Below the pieces are notes generated by a model. It was given only the letters and a program-made list of their open reading frames with translations, was not told the origin of the DNA and did not search any database. The translations under genes and the position numbers were made by a program. A stretch of DNA of 64,000 nt from positions 24,420 through 88,419 of the forward strand of contig UZAN01040151.1 in NCBI GenBank assembly GCA_900618425.1. Direction: 5' to 3'. Below are positions 37,015-49,403 of the stretch, piece by piece (positions within the stretch are counted from its first letter, which is position 1; every line of letters begins with the position of its first letter). The stretch is from Echinostoma caproni (taxonomy: Eukaryota > Platyhelminthes > Trematoda > Plagiorchiida > Echinostomatidae).

Positions 37015-40000
37015 CTATCGCCTATCTCAGTAGTTCTGTGCTCTCTCCTTTCCATGCCCTTATTGCGTTAACATTTTTGCCCACAGTAGATCGTTGCAAA
37101 TCCTGAGAATTTTTCCTATTCAGTGTCTGAAGCTACTTTCAGTTTGACTATACTCGAACAGCTCTGCATCTTACAAAGATTTCCCTTTCTAGCTGAAGCT
37201 GAAATGCATGTTGGTGTAGCTTTTTGTATTTCACACTCGCATTTCACAACGCATGTCAGGAATCGATTAGAATAAATACTTGATCCAACGAGTACATGAA
37301 GGGAGCTACCGAGAATGTCATCACAAAACAAACTCCGTAAGCGGTTGACAAACTTAACAAATTTAAAGTTGAATGGAAAACTAAAAAACTTAGTCCTCAA
37401 CCTATATATCATATACCAAGGAGACGAACAATGTAAAATTGCACGATTTGCCCCATGGCAGACTTCAATGTACCTTCAGTGGTATCATACAGTTCAAAAC
37501 AGCAACAACAACCTATGTAGTCTGCCAGATTTTCAGGAACCGATGTTCACACTTTTAACATTACTAGGGCAGTGAATGTGATATATAAATGTGACATATA
37601 AATGTCAAATTGCTTTCTTCGAATTACTACGGGTTCTGTGCGTCGTGCAAGCCGGGGATTGGTGTCCTTTTTCTATTCCAGTCGTGCGTGTTCGGTGGTG
37701 GTTATTGATAACCTGGTCGGGTTGTGTATGTGTGTACTTGTTCTTGTGGCGAATGACACGTGCGAGGTTGAGAATTTCATGTGGATTGTAACCTTTGGTC
37801 AATCAGCGTGCAAAGACGAAGGCTGTGAGATGTTACGCATCCTCGTCTGAATGGGTATTGTACCNGCAGCACTCGGAGTGCTTTTCACCGCTGCCATCAC
37901 ATGATCTTGGAAGATCAGTCGGATGTTGTAGCCTCTCACGCGGAGGCAAGGGTAAATCGTCTTGTCAATGTCATTTATTCGCAGTTTCTGTTCAAATGTC
38001 CTGGTAAACTTTTAAATGAAACCACCCGGATTACCACTCGTAGCAAGAGTTGATTGGATTGTCTAGTTTCGCTTGGAGGCTTTTCCAAGTGCTGATGCCA
38101 ACAGCCCCACGTTTTATAGCGTTTTTATAGCATCACTGATTGGCGCGAAAATACGCAGAGTTACATATTGTCGCATCCAGATACTCCTGAGGTGCACAGT
38201 CCTAATAATTGTTCCGCTGGGTCTCCTTGACATTAGACTGTCTCTGATTGTGAGGCGATTCTTCAACGAGAAACGTGTACCTTTTCCATCCATTAGGAAT
38301 GATTTTAGAGAGATAAATTATTTTTGATCTGTATTTTCTCATGATTATACGACAACGTAGCTGCTAATGTAGTGAAACCAATGGAGAAAGTGAATCCCCT
38401 ACTTTTCCAAATTAATAGATCGAGTAGATTGACCAGGCTATCAAGAAGTGATGTATCTCAGATTTGCAGAATCTTGCGCAATGGGAAGACAGAAACTCGG
38501 CCAATGTAAGTATGCACAAAATAACTGTCAAGGATACTCTCAATGACTAGAAGTGTTCATAAGCCAGAGCATTCGGTCCCGTCGTGTATGCAAGGCAATA
38601 TTGATCTAACAGCCTACATGGACTGTTGTTGTTTTCTGCTGTAATGAAGCGGTGACATGCATCTGGGCACAGGTAGACGAACCAAACATTTTTGACCCTT
38701 ATCTTCAACTTTAAGGTTGATCAGACCGAGGAGGCTGTATTTTTGTAGGAACCGTGTATCAATATCTTTGTGTAACGAGTTAATGTGGTAGGCTAGTTGC
38801 GAGATCACGCTGGTCGTCAACCGAAAATTGTTGTTTTTTGGTTTTCCCCCATTGTGGCTAATCCTAACATTCCTAATACTAGGAGCACTACGCACAATTT
38901 CCTCAAATTTGGATGTGATACCGTGAGAAATAAGGTTTGTGTAAAACGGTTGGTTACTTTTGTACTTTATCGAAAATGTCGTGCCAATAAAGTGTAGTAT
39001 AACAAGTGGGGATAGTAGCAGATTGTTGTTGCACAGTGTTTTCATTTCAATGTTCAAATAACCGATAAACCGGATGACTTTCATGAAGCAGTTACGTTTT
39101 TCCTTTAAGTCACGATAATGTTTCCATTTCTACAATGTTCCGTGGGAAACAACAATTCTTTGGGCGATATCACGGTCAGTAATTTCGGTTCAGTCAACGT
39201 TTTACTAGCTTAGAGCAAACCGGTTTGGTTTGCAAATGGATGTCCATTGACTTCCCTTCCAAAGCTCTCAGTAAACAAGAACAGTGCTCAAATCAGTGGC
39301 GAGTTTTGATAATTTTTTCCGTAGAAAAAAGTTGTTCCCTAATCCATTCTTAAATGAAACTAATCCCTTGGAGAGGATTCCATTTCCTTCGCTTGCCACA
39401 AGCATTCTCAAACGTATTGGATCACTTATCGCATTGTGAGAATGGTGACACATCCAAGCTCAAAATGTTCATAAGACAGACGATGAATAGTGATTTATTA
39501 CTTTGCTGATACAGGGCAATAGCTGCACAAACAACGGCACAAACGAATCACAGTATCAATGAAAAAACCGGCAATAGACAAGAATTGCTGCTGATATGCC
39601 GTAAAATAGGCATAATTTCAATTATCCCTTTGATTATATGATATATACCTGTCCTGGGGTTTGTTTCAAGGAGATGCAATTCCAGGGACAGTGTTGTTTT
39701 TCAAATTTTGAGAATTAATCTTTTGTGTCATGAACTAGTTTCCTATTTCTCTCTGTCCGTATCTCGGAAGTGAGTCACACGATTTGTAACAACAGAAACG
39801 AAACCTCACCGCACCTCGAGTCACAAAACAGGACTTGTGCGACTGTACACGAGTGGTAGTTCGGACGACGTAAAAACGGGGATTGATGGGAATGGCGGTG
39901 CCGGACGCAAGGAGTGTTCACGGGCAGGGGTAGGTAGACTCACAACCGTGCACTGGTATTCGGCCCTCAAATCTGGCCTGGAGGCATGAGACAGGAAGGC

Positions 40001-43000
40001 GAAACTTGATGGGCCGTTTGTCCTGCTCGGTTGACTGGATCAACTTCCGGTGTGGAGGGTTAAACCCCGGCGCCGATACCCCCTGGCCCCAGTTCAAACA
40101 ACAAGTCATCAGGTCTAACCAACTGGTCTGTCTGACCTGGTTGATAGTAATCATCTCATGTTGAGGATACCAGCACATTTTAAAGGTGCACAATTGAATA
40201 AAATATTGAACGGAATTAAATATTTGGAGGCATCCGGTGTTTGAATTATCAGGTATCAAGAACTCGTAAAACTGGAAAACTCTTTGAACAGACCCCACAC
40301 ATTGCCCACAGCGAGCATTAGTGTGAAAATAAGAATAAAATGCTCAAATTACAGTAAACATGCAGGCCATCACTTAGGAAGACCGTAGATAATACATGAT
40401 ATGGTCAATATCTGCGCTGAATGATCGACGGTCTGTGATTTATAAAACCTGTTCCATCCATTTTATGAGAGTTATCACGGATGGTGCTAGGCCATTTGTT
40501 TTTCAAGCGAAAATTGATTGACAGTACGTTATTTAAAAAAATCGAAAGACCTAAGAAAACAGGGGGAAACGCAACATTCGAAAAACAAAGTGCACCAAAC
40601 AACCGTTTCGTCCTGTTTAGGACTGGTGATTAATGCGTAATTTTGGGGTCACTACTGGGTCTCAGGGATATTGATTCAGGGATAAGGACGACGATCCCCA
40701 ACCCGTAAGTTCGCGGTTCAAGTCGAAGCAGAGTCAGAAGCAACATGCAAAGTCGGACGATACAGCCATTCAACGACTTCGGTCTGTTATTTCGAAGATT
40801 TCTAATGCACATAAATGCATTTCACCGGTGTGGACTTAACGACCTCCCAAAGAATATAACCCACTCAGAACGCAATCGGCAGTGCCCGGTGCCTGTGATC
40901 AATTGAATGGGTTAATTCAGGTAGTTGGGCTAATCTAAGTGGAAACAAAGCGTTGACGAATTCAGAATTGAAATATTATCTCAGTTGGTAATGTGTAAAA
41001 GGAACCCATTTATGTACGAGAGATTACAGAGAACCAAAAATATTTTACACCCAAATACATTGCGGGGACTCTACCAAATGTGGATTAAGATATTTCAAAT
41101 AAACCAATTCAACAGCTTCCATTGGCTAGCTTGAAAAAGAAACGGCCTTAATTGATTCTGATTTTACGAGTGAATCAAATGAAAGTAGCTACAGGCACTA
41201 TATAAACGAAGGAAACAAAAATCTAGCTCGTTAGATGCTGTACACATTTCATGCAGATCAACATCACTTAATCCTCGAATATTCAGCTGGTAAAACACTT
41301 CTTATCTTCAAAGTGTTTTTCACCGTAGCAATGAACCCACTGTGTTCATCTGGTAGTAACTGTAAAATGCGCTTTCTTGCGACTGCATTCTTCAATCTTC
41401 GCTTCCTTCGGGTTGACAGTGTCAGCCGATAATCAGAAGCGGTGTGGTTTTCGTAGTAAGGCATTGTTGTGGGATGCGATTTGACATTTTGCTGTTTGTT
41501 CACACTACTGTGTTGAGTGTTACGAATAGCATGACCATGAGGTTGCCTTTCATTTATTTGACTTATCCAAACTTTCGACGGTCAACTCGATTAGTTTTGA
41601 TACATGCAGTAAAGGTGGACTTCTTTGTCCATCGCGAATCAAAGTGAAATATTCACCTCGCTTATTGGGATTTCTGGACTATCTCTGACCTCCCCAGTTT
41701 AGTGAAGGGGGTTGGAGCTTCTTTTTAGTGTAGTTCACTTGTAGAAAGTTGTCTATGGGAGAAAAAAATAAAATCGAACTAGTTCCAAACACTGCAAACG
41801 TGTCACACGGTACACACTGCGTGACAGAATGTATCCGGGTGGGCCGACAAGTAGCCGGTGACGCCAACCTCTGGCCTAACGACATGCAGAAGAAAGCACA
41901 ACCGTCCGATTTATCACGAGGAGACATGGTTCACCGAAAGGACTCACAAAAATATCACGTAAACAAAATATCAACAAAAAGACATGCACACAGTCGTGAA
42001 AAATAGTGTAAAATTGTTCAAATAAATTTCCGAAATTCGGAACAAAAACTAATTGGACGGAAATTCAGTAAAGGGGGCAGTTCGCGTCGTTTTGATAGCC
42101 TGAAAATAGTCGAAATTTTCATGTATTCTGCCCCAAATACTTCCAGATGTTCTTCCAATTTGAACACATGTTGTCCATATGTTTTGCTCAAAACTCGCAC
42201 AGATCCTTGTAATCGTTTCTCTATTCAAAACACGAATCATATCTATCAAAATTGGGTCTTCGAATCCCGCGGCAATTGAAAAAAGTCTAATATACAAGTT
42301 GATACGCAATGTTTCACAGTACTGAAAGCACGTAGATGTCTTGCTTTTCACTTATAATTCCGTTTTTAGTATAAAAATGTTTATGAATGAGTGAAATTGG
42401 TAAAGCTATATTTTATTATGTTCTCAGCTTGGCTAAAAAGTGATTAGTTTACCAGTAAACTGGTCATAATAGGAGGTTATCCTTCAAAACAGAGCACCGA
42501 TCACACAGATAATGTCTTTAGTCGAAAATTAGCGAAACGCCCGAGGCGGAAGCAACTGCATACTGCACACTTGGATAACAAAAAATGGAAAGGAGGTAAC
42601 TTATACAATTTCATCAATATAGAAGACATTTTAGTCTCTAATTAAAAATCTAATAACAAAAAGTTGTCTTGAAAACGGTACAAGTTTATTCTTCTCCCAT
42701 TAATCTGATGGCTCACAAAATGGCATTGGTGTTATGCCCACCAAAGTTACTAAATACATGGATGTCGAGTGGCCCCGAGAATAGGAACTGAATGCGTTTG
42801 ACTCAAATAATTATCATATCCTTCCATTCTTGTCGAGGTCACATATATTCTACGAGTTTAATGCATAGAAATAGTAGGCACTAAGCAATGTAACGATGGT
42901 GAGTGGAATACTTAACTTGCAGACTCATGGCAGCCTCGATGACTAAATGAAAAGCGTGGTTACAGCATCAACGTCGACGTCTAGTGCGTCCTTACCGCAG

Positions 43001-43730
43001 AACTGGAAAGCCTGGAAAGGAACTGATGCGACAGGAGGACAACATTGGTACCCTCACGTATGAGTCATCCATCACAGATTTCGGCCTTTTAAATTAACCT
43101 AAATAGTCAATTCTTCACTGAGGCTTTTCAGTTTTCCCGTTACCTTAGCTATTACAGACCATTTATTTTTGTGGATACATTTACATCCATAGGAAAATTT
43201 CGCAAAGGTTTTGCTACAAATCTAAGACGAAACTTCGTTTCCGTCTTTGTCACTGTTAGCTAGTCCCCGAATCAGCAGCTCTGATGAATGCGCAGCAATT
43301 GAAATTTCACTTCCGCTGTTGGATGCCGCTAATCTGCGGAATCGGGTTTGGCAGTTGTCACTAGCTGAAAACACGTGAGCTGGGCGTGTCCAGTGTTATC
43401 TTTCTCTCATTGTTTGGGTGTGCGTGCCTCTGTGTGTGCGTTTGTGCATGTGCGTGTGCTTTTTTGTTTTTACCCACAGCCATCTGTGTTCACCACAGAA
43501 GTTGAAAAATGTAAGTAGAAAGTTTCTCCTTTCCAAAGCATTAGTTATGGTCGAATTATATAGCGCAACATTTCACTACCTAGTTCAAGAAACGGATACT
43601 AAGAGAGCATTTTACCAAAGTTAAAATCATTTATCTGAGGTAAAATAAATCTACTGAGAATGTGAATTTCTTCTACGCAATTTAAAAGCAAATGTGAGTT
43701 TCAGATCGGTTACGTAACCATGGGATATTT
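37015..43730. other. No supported gene
   Basis: Includes a 156-codon minus frame (38614-39084) and a 126-codon minus frame (39918-40298). The first has unremarkable composition but no recognisable domain. The second lies in a GC-richer patch that looks repeat-derived. Another GC-richer patch with a GGTTCAAGTC word lies at about 40695-40735. There is an ambiguous base at 37865. Confidence 0.45.
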
Positions 43731-44237
43731 TCAAAACAGTTTTAATTCGACTCCTAACTTCAACAAAGATGTACTGTAATCGGGTATGATTCTCCGATTT
43801 TGGATTTGGTATATTTTTTCGGAAAAATGACCCTTAGCAACAAAGCTGATATTTACAATAACTGCTTCCGATTCATGACTTTGGATATCACTTAATTTCT
43901 TAATGTCAAACATGGCGGTTAGATAACATTCAAAGGTTTCTGGACGACATTGTTTTACCGGAAAATTTATCTGCAAGGATGTCCATTTGATATTTTATAT
44001 GTTTGACAATGTACCGAACTGTTTTATTAAACTGGTGACATCAACATTAAATGTGATCAGTTTATTGTTTTCGCCATAAAAGAATAACTTTTTTGTTACT
44101 AAAATTTGTCCGGCTTTGTTGTTATCATCGAGTGAAATGATCTTTTGGTCTTTAAAAATGACCAATGACTCCACGTGCTCTAAACTAGTTGGTTCAGTTT
44201 TTTCCTTTATCGTTGGAATATCTTGTCTGCGATCAAT
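43731..44237 (-). pseudogene. Unrecognised coding-like stretch with one in-frame stop (gene fragment, exon or pseudogene)
   Basis: On the minus strand the frame is open from 44237 to 43998, meets a single TAA at 43995-43997, and continues open in the same frame to the stop at 43731-43733. Together this is about 165 codons. The product is charged and non-repetitive: KDQKIISLDDNNKAGQILVT and NNKLITFNVDVTSLIKQF before the stop, FECYLTAMFDIKKLSD and VNISFVAKGHFSEKIYQ after it. A plausible acceptor (GATCGCAG) sits at the 5' edge, and another (CATCCTTGCAG, ending 43971) lies just after the stop. A 44-base GT-AG intron (43971-44014) would remove the stop but shift the frame. I recognise no family. 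It may be a host exon pair, a pseudogene or part of an unfamiliar element. Confidence 0.35.
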
Positions 44238-47200
44238 TCAGATCCTAATAGACAATACCGAAACAGTGTAGATTCAGCTACCACTTGATCAACATGGTGC
44301 AACAACCGTATTGGGAAAGAACTTGTCCATGTTACAAACACTGTGGCGGGATGCAATACTAATTCTCAGCTATTTCTGAATTAACCGGTTTCGACTGTAT
44401 TTGGTAATTTAGTCAACTAGGTATGGTTTTCTGTTTTAACTGATGCAATTGATGCGTAGCGAATCAAAGCTGGATATATACAGGGCCGGCAGCATTTTCA
44501 CTTAAACAAGCACTACGGGAATGATAAAGGCCAGTCAGTTGTGAGGAGAGCTGCTGTTTGCGGCCAACTGTAAATATATTAGAAAAGAAACAAAATTTAC
44601 ACGACAACCGATGTTTGAAGTGTGTGAGGGACCCACAAGGGAATTTGCTGATTGTCCACAAATGTGGAGCTATCTCAGCACGGTTAAATACTAGTCAGCA
44701 TAGATTGTTCAGAGGCTTGTGCGCAAAATGCACGTTGAGAGCTGGAAGAAAAAGATAGTGATTACGTTTTGGGGGTAATATAGTACAACCCAGCTGGGAA
44801 ATTGTAACATTATGGTTAAAAGAATAATTTATTTTCGAAACAGACTGTTTGCGTTGATTCAACGCATGAACGTAGGATTGCAAAAGGTTGACCTCATGAA
44901 CCCTTTCAACAACAAACCAATACATCTGGTATACTGTATACTCCAATTGTATACAGGGGAACAGTCGAAAAGCTAGACGTGACTGAACTGTTTCACCGTC
45001 AATATAACTTTAATCGGAAATTACACCAACCAGGTATTTACCACAAAAGATAGCAGGATTGGTGGAGCAGGGACCATGGTCAATGGTACAACAGGGAAAG
45101 AGAGAGAGAGTGACACAATGGCTCCGTGTGGGAAACCGTGTGCAGAGATAGATAAAACAAAATGTGTTAATGGGAACATGGAAACTGTTTGGGGCTGATG
45201 AAATGGTGATACATGCAATAGAGAACGAATAAATTAACCTCGGCATGGAACAAATATCCAGTGCATCTCGGTTGTCTAGGAAAAATAGCAACAAATAGCA
45301 TTTTTCTGTTATCCCAAGTGGAAAACATATGGGCAGTGACGGAAACTAAGATGTTATAAGCAAAGTGCGAGTACAAAAATGTCAAAAATTGATGGTTATG
45401 GATAGTGGATAGACCTGAAAACTTAATCCAAAGAAACTGCTTAAAACCGTTGAGGTGACAGACATTCATTGTATGGGACAGCTGGTTTACGTTTGAATGA
45501 GAGTGATAGAACCTATTGTTCAGGACTCAGTGATAGTACCACGTGACAGACGTTTGTGGAATACATTAGCGGAAACAGGTGGCAAACGCCTAGTTACAAG
45601 CATGCAAAATTTGACAAGGCAATGACAGGATCGTCGAAGAATCCAAATATAGTAACAGTGTTCTCCAGAAGGAGGTGCCTTGCTATATGGAGTGCTCTTG
45701 AAATTTACGTGACCTTGACACCTTTTCAATAGCACTCCTGTAGCATTTGATACGAATTATTTTAGAGACATGGTGTGGTGTCATTCCCTCCGGAAGGAAG
45801 GTGGCTGTTGTGACTGACATTTTCGTTTATCGACACGACCGCTGTACCTGATACTCGGGATTCCGTGCAAGGAGAGAGAGACAGGTGTTCCACACGCAGC
45901 GTGTCCTTATGAATCCGATCGCAGAGGCTTACACGATAAGGAGATAAACGAATCGGAAAAATGACTTGACATAGACGACGCTTCCTCATGTATTTGCCAT
46001 ACCGTGTGACTTGACCTGAGTCACAATCTTGCCATATTCCTCGGGGACAAGGTTCACATCTCATTCACACCACAGGTGTACATGTGTGGTGTCTGTCCAG
46101 GTGGAAATTCTGTTTTTATTATGCATGGATTACTAAAACGCACCTATTGTGCCTAAAATTCAATGAACGGGTGGGTGCCTTGCAGCTCCATTCTACTAAA
46201 ATACAACTGTGAAAAAGGCTGAAAGCACTTTTCAATGTATAAGGAAAAATGTGAATGCAACATATTGGTGCATCTTGTCACAAGCAGGATGCGGAATCAG
46301 CCAAAATCTTGAAAGCTGCCCAACACGTTTCCTCAAATTATCATGAGAACATATTGGAAGGTTTTTTATTGCGGCCTGAAATGTGCACGCTGTGTCCGAT
46401 TGTAAGCGTCACAACAATTGGTCTTGACAAAACCACGTAAAAGTTTTATTCATGGACACACCCACACCCCTACAGTGCTCTATCTGCTTGTCTTATTCCT
46501 TACTAATTGTATTAGCCTAAAAATCTTGTTTTTTCACTTGCCGTTTTGAAGCGAGTCAGGTTGACCTATACAGACTGTTTTGTACCAAGTTGACAGTTTT
46601 CACACTGTGACTCTTGTAGCTGCACTACTTGAGACGAATCAGCTTTCTACATTAAAGGTAATATAAACTGATTTAATCAAATACCAGTCTTTCACTCATT
46701 TACTTTCAAATTCATCTCCACTTTTTACAAATTCTCTCTCCCGTATCATCATCCTAGTTGGTAAAATTAAAGCTACCAAATGCGTGAAGTTAAACTGCTC
46801 ATGCGTTTCGAAGGGGCAGACTGTTTTGCCGCATCGTCAATTGCTCACCTCCCCCCAATGCGAAGTTCATCCCCATCTGGCTTCTAACGAATTTGCTATC
46901 CGCTATCCTATGGCCCCATACGGTTGTCTGCCGTGTTAGTGAATCAACTCGGAAAAAGTCCAACGGAGTTCCATTGTTTGACAATGACGCCAAGAAATTT
47001 TGAATAAATTTTGTGAAAGTCAAATAAAAAATGACAGTGGTATTATTTTCTGCACGGAATCAGTAGATCCGTTCACAAAGCATTAGGATTTACTTACTAT
47101 GATAGCAATTTCAGTTCAAAATGAAAAAATAACAAAACACTAATTTTAAATCTCATTGTGATTAAGTTCCAACGATTTGAGCACTGTTTGAGCGTCGGGG

Positions 47201-48700
47201 GTTTTAACCATCAGAGGAGGAGCCCATTTGTCGGGAAACCAGACTTTCCGTGTAATGGATGCAAAATGCTTTTTATTTTAGATTAGAGAGTCCAATATCA
47301 AGCCCCCACTGATTTCTAAAGCCATCACAAAATTCAAGATAAAACCGGACACAAAAAACCTAGTTCCTCACAGGTATTCACATTAGACTGGTGATAGGTT
47401 TGAGATGTACGCAGGTGTCTGATACCGCATATATCGGTGTGTTGCTTTCCCATTTCCCTCTAACTGACTCACCACACGTGGTCAGTAGAAATACCTTTCG
47501 TCTGAATCGAAAACATGATTGACACACAAGTTCGTGCGGGTACATGAACAGAGAGTCTGACGGGGTGGATTCCCCTGACTCTGTAAGCGACAAGCCTCTA
47601 ATACAAAGTCGAAACGGTGGAAAGTCTGGATCGTGAGGTACGTATATCCGGGCCTCAGCAATAACTTATGTGTTTTGTATTGAAACAGACGAATCTGATT
47701 GGCACCAGCAGGACTCTGTCACGTTTTGACAACACGTGAAATGTGCTTGTGAGATTCTTCTGAGTCAACTTCACACCCCCTGTCTAAAGCTCAAGTCCCA
47801 CGTTCCAAGCCGTGACTGATGGAGAGGCTGGGCCAGATGCTAACATGTACGTACATCTGCACGTGCTGGTTCTTTTGTTCCCGTCCCGTTTCTTGATCAT
47901 CCAGTGTCTACACAGTCTGTACGTGATATCAATCGATCACGTGTGAAGTGCGCCATGGGTTTTCCTGTAACATATTCTGTTTGTAACTTTACAAAATGAC
48001 AGTTAAGAATGACATCTGGATTGGTGGTAGTTGTTGTTCCTCAACTGTCTGTTCATTTTAGGTATCTCTGTTGGGTTCTACTGTTAATTAGGATGGTAGG
48101 TTTATGAATGCATGTGTTCTATTGTAGTCCAACAGCCAAGCGTAAACATTTCTTATGAACACTGTTGTTCTATCTTCCTCTAAAGAACGTTTGGAAGACA
48201 AAATACGACTGGTATTAGAAGCCTGTTGTCAACCAAAGACAATGGGTGTTTGTGAAGGCTCGTTCATAACTGTACCTTACTCCACTTGAGTTGGTGCCAC
48301 GGTGAAGCGATATGTTAAAGGATAGAAACTTAAGATGGTATCATCTCGTTTAGAAGCGAACTCTAATCAGACGTAAGAATTTGCAAAAATATTATGTCCA
48401 TTCTGCATCTTCTCGAGGTTTATGAGCGTTCTGAGCTTTCCAGGAATGAAAGCCACACTACTTATCAGTGCGTGATGAAAGTTCGTAGTTCTAGAGATTC
48501 AAACAGGTAAACTATGACATCTTACCTTTAATAGGATTGTAATTGTTTGTAAAAAAATCCTAAACATTTCAAACATACGTCCGGCTGATGGTTTTTTGTA
48601 CAATATGCTTGGAAAGAAAGTTACAATATTTTAACCGATTGATGAAACTGCATTTTGTGGATATTGAGTGAGCAGCGAAAGATTTACCCGGGTCTGAAAT
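44238..48700. other. No supported gene
   Basis: Short frames only. A plus frame at about 44558-44758 is Cys-rich (CLKC, CAKC) but lacks a consistent zinc-finger spacing. GC-richer patches with CG-containing words at 47.4-47.9 kb look like old repeats that I cannot name. Confidence 0.5.
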
Positions 48701-48724
48701 TCAGTGTCCTCTCATGGGATTCCG

Positions 48725-48780
48725 GTTGACTGGGCATCGAACCTTGAACGGTTTATTTCACTCAGACTAATCCAAATAAA
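48725..48780 (-). repeat. Weak tRNA-like segment next to the second Penelope-like fragment
   Basis: On the minus strand, GGTTCGATGCCC (48732-48743) is a near-perfect B box. TGGATTAGTCT (48764-48774) is A-box-like but only about 31 bases upstream, which is short. It may be a SINE remnant. Confidence 0.22.
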
Positions 48781-48829
48781 CGAAGATCGAAACGCAAAGT
48801 ACGCACAACTTCCCTTAATAAATTCTTGG

Positions 48830-48874
48830 TTTTCATGAGAGCAAGAAGAAGCATCATGATCACAGGATGTGTGT
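48830..48874. repeat. Inverted repeat, left arm (45 bp)
   Basis: Reverse complement of 49324-49368 with a single mismatch. It lies at the 3' end of the minus-strand fragment. Confidence 0.95.
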
Positions 48875-48990
48875 TGAATTCAACTATTTCGTGGTAATCT
48901 CATCAGCTGTGTACATACATTCGGATCACGTTTGGTTAAAAGAATGACAGCTTTGGGGACAGGCGAACACACACGGGGAAGAGAAGTCAA

Positions 48991-49329
48991 TCAATAGGAA
49001 GGCCAAAGGTCACTACTTTGAACCGGATTGGGCATAGAAGCAAGGTGGAGAGAGGACAGAGGGAGGGGGGCAGTGATAACTACCAAGGCAGCGCGAGGAT
49101 AGCCACAAATTATCTGTTTATATAAGTCGGGTTTGTAACGCCGAATGGCAGCCGCTTCAGCGAACCGTAGTAGACGGCTACCTTTCAGGCGGATCAAGAC
49201 GCGAAAGACATCCCTAGGTTTGTCACATTCTTTGCAATGCAGTATATGTCTGACGATATAACTGGACGGAAGCGTGGATCCGTTAGACGCCAAATGCTTT
49301 GGTACATGCTCTGCCACCCAGGTACACAC
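48991..49329 (-). pseudogene. Penelope-like GIY-YIG endonuclease, C-terminal part
   Basis: About 112 codons. VAEHVPKHL corresponds to the Arg/His-containing helix after the GIY-YIG core (compare RVGEHYPVRL in the 20.7-kb element). It is followed by IVRHILHCKE, FRVLIRLKGSRLLRFAEAAA with the conserved catalytic-type Glu, and then IRRYKPDLYKQ, the family's C-terminal signature. The GIY-YIG core itself and the entire reverse transcriptase are missing, and the upstream end is replaced by the inverted-repeat arm. The remaining frame is open to a stop at 48991-48993, so the fragment is truncated rather than heavily mutated. Confidence 0.75.
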
Positions 49330-49368
49330 ATCCTGGGATCATGATGCTTCTTCTTGCTCTCATGAAAA
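49324..49368. repeat. Inverted repeat, right arm (45 bp)
   Basis: Partner of 48830-48874. It abuts the truncation point of the nuclease frame. Confidence 0.95.
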
Positions 49369-49403
49369 TATTAAAGGGAAATGATTGCATGAAATTCTTG
49401 GTT

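Larger units (their letters stand above)
48820..49403 (-). mobile_element. 5'-truncated Penelope-like element fragment bounded by inverted repeats and a 12-bp direct repeat
   Basis: The segment encodes a GIY-YIG C-terminal part on the minus strand. It is bounded by a 45-bp inverted repeat: 48830-48874 against 49324-49368, with one mismatch at 48862. Outside these is a 12-bp direct repeat (48820-48831 and 49392-49403, AAATTCTTGGTT), which looks like a target-site duplication. Penelope-like elements are known for 5' truncation with inverted or duplicated terminal segments and variable target duplications. The 5' arm begins exactly where the protein similarity stops. A 23-base stretch separates the right arm from its direct repeat. 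The protein differs clearly from the 20.7-kb element, so this is a second lineage. Confidence 0.7.

Noticed and set aside
38614..39084. 156-codon minus-strand frame
   Set aside because: Ordinary composition but no recognisable motif and no strong splice acceptor or donor. Kept only as part of the unassigned block.
44558..44758. Cys-containing plus-strand frame considered as a zinc finger
   Set aside because: CxxC pairs are present, but spacing and accompanying His/Cys do not fit a known finger.
45190..45240. CTGATGA word considered as a hammerhead ribozyme core
   Set aside because: No GAAA core segment or closing stems at the required positions.
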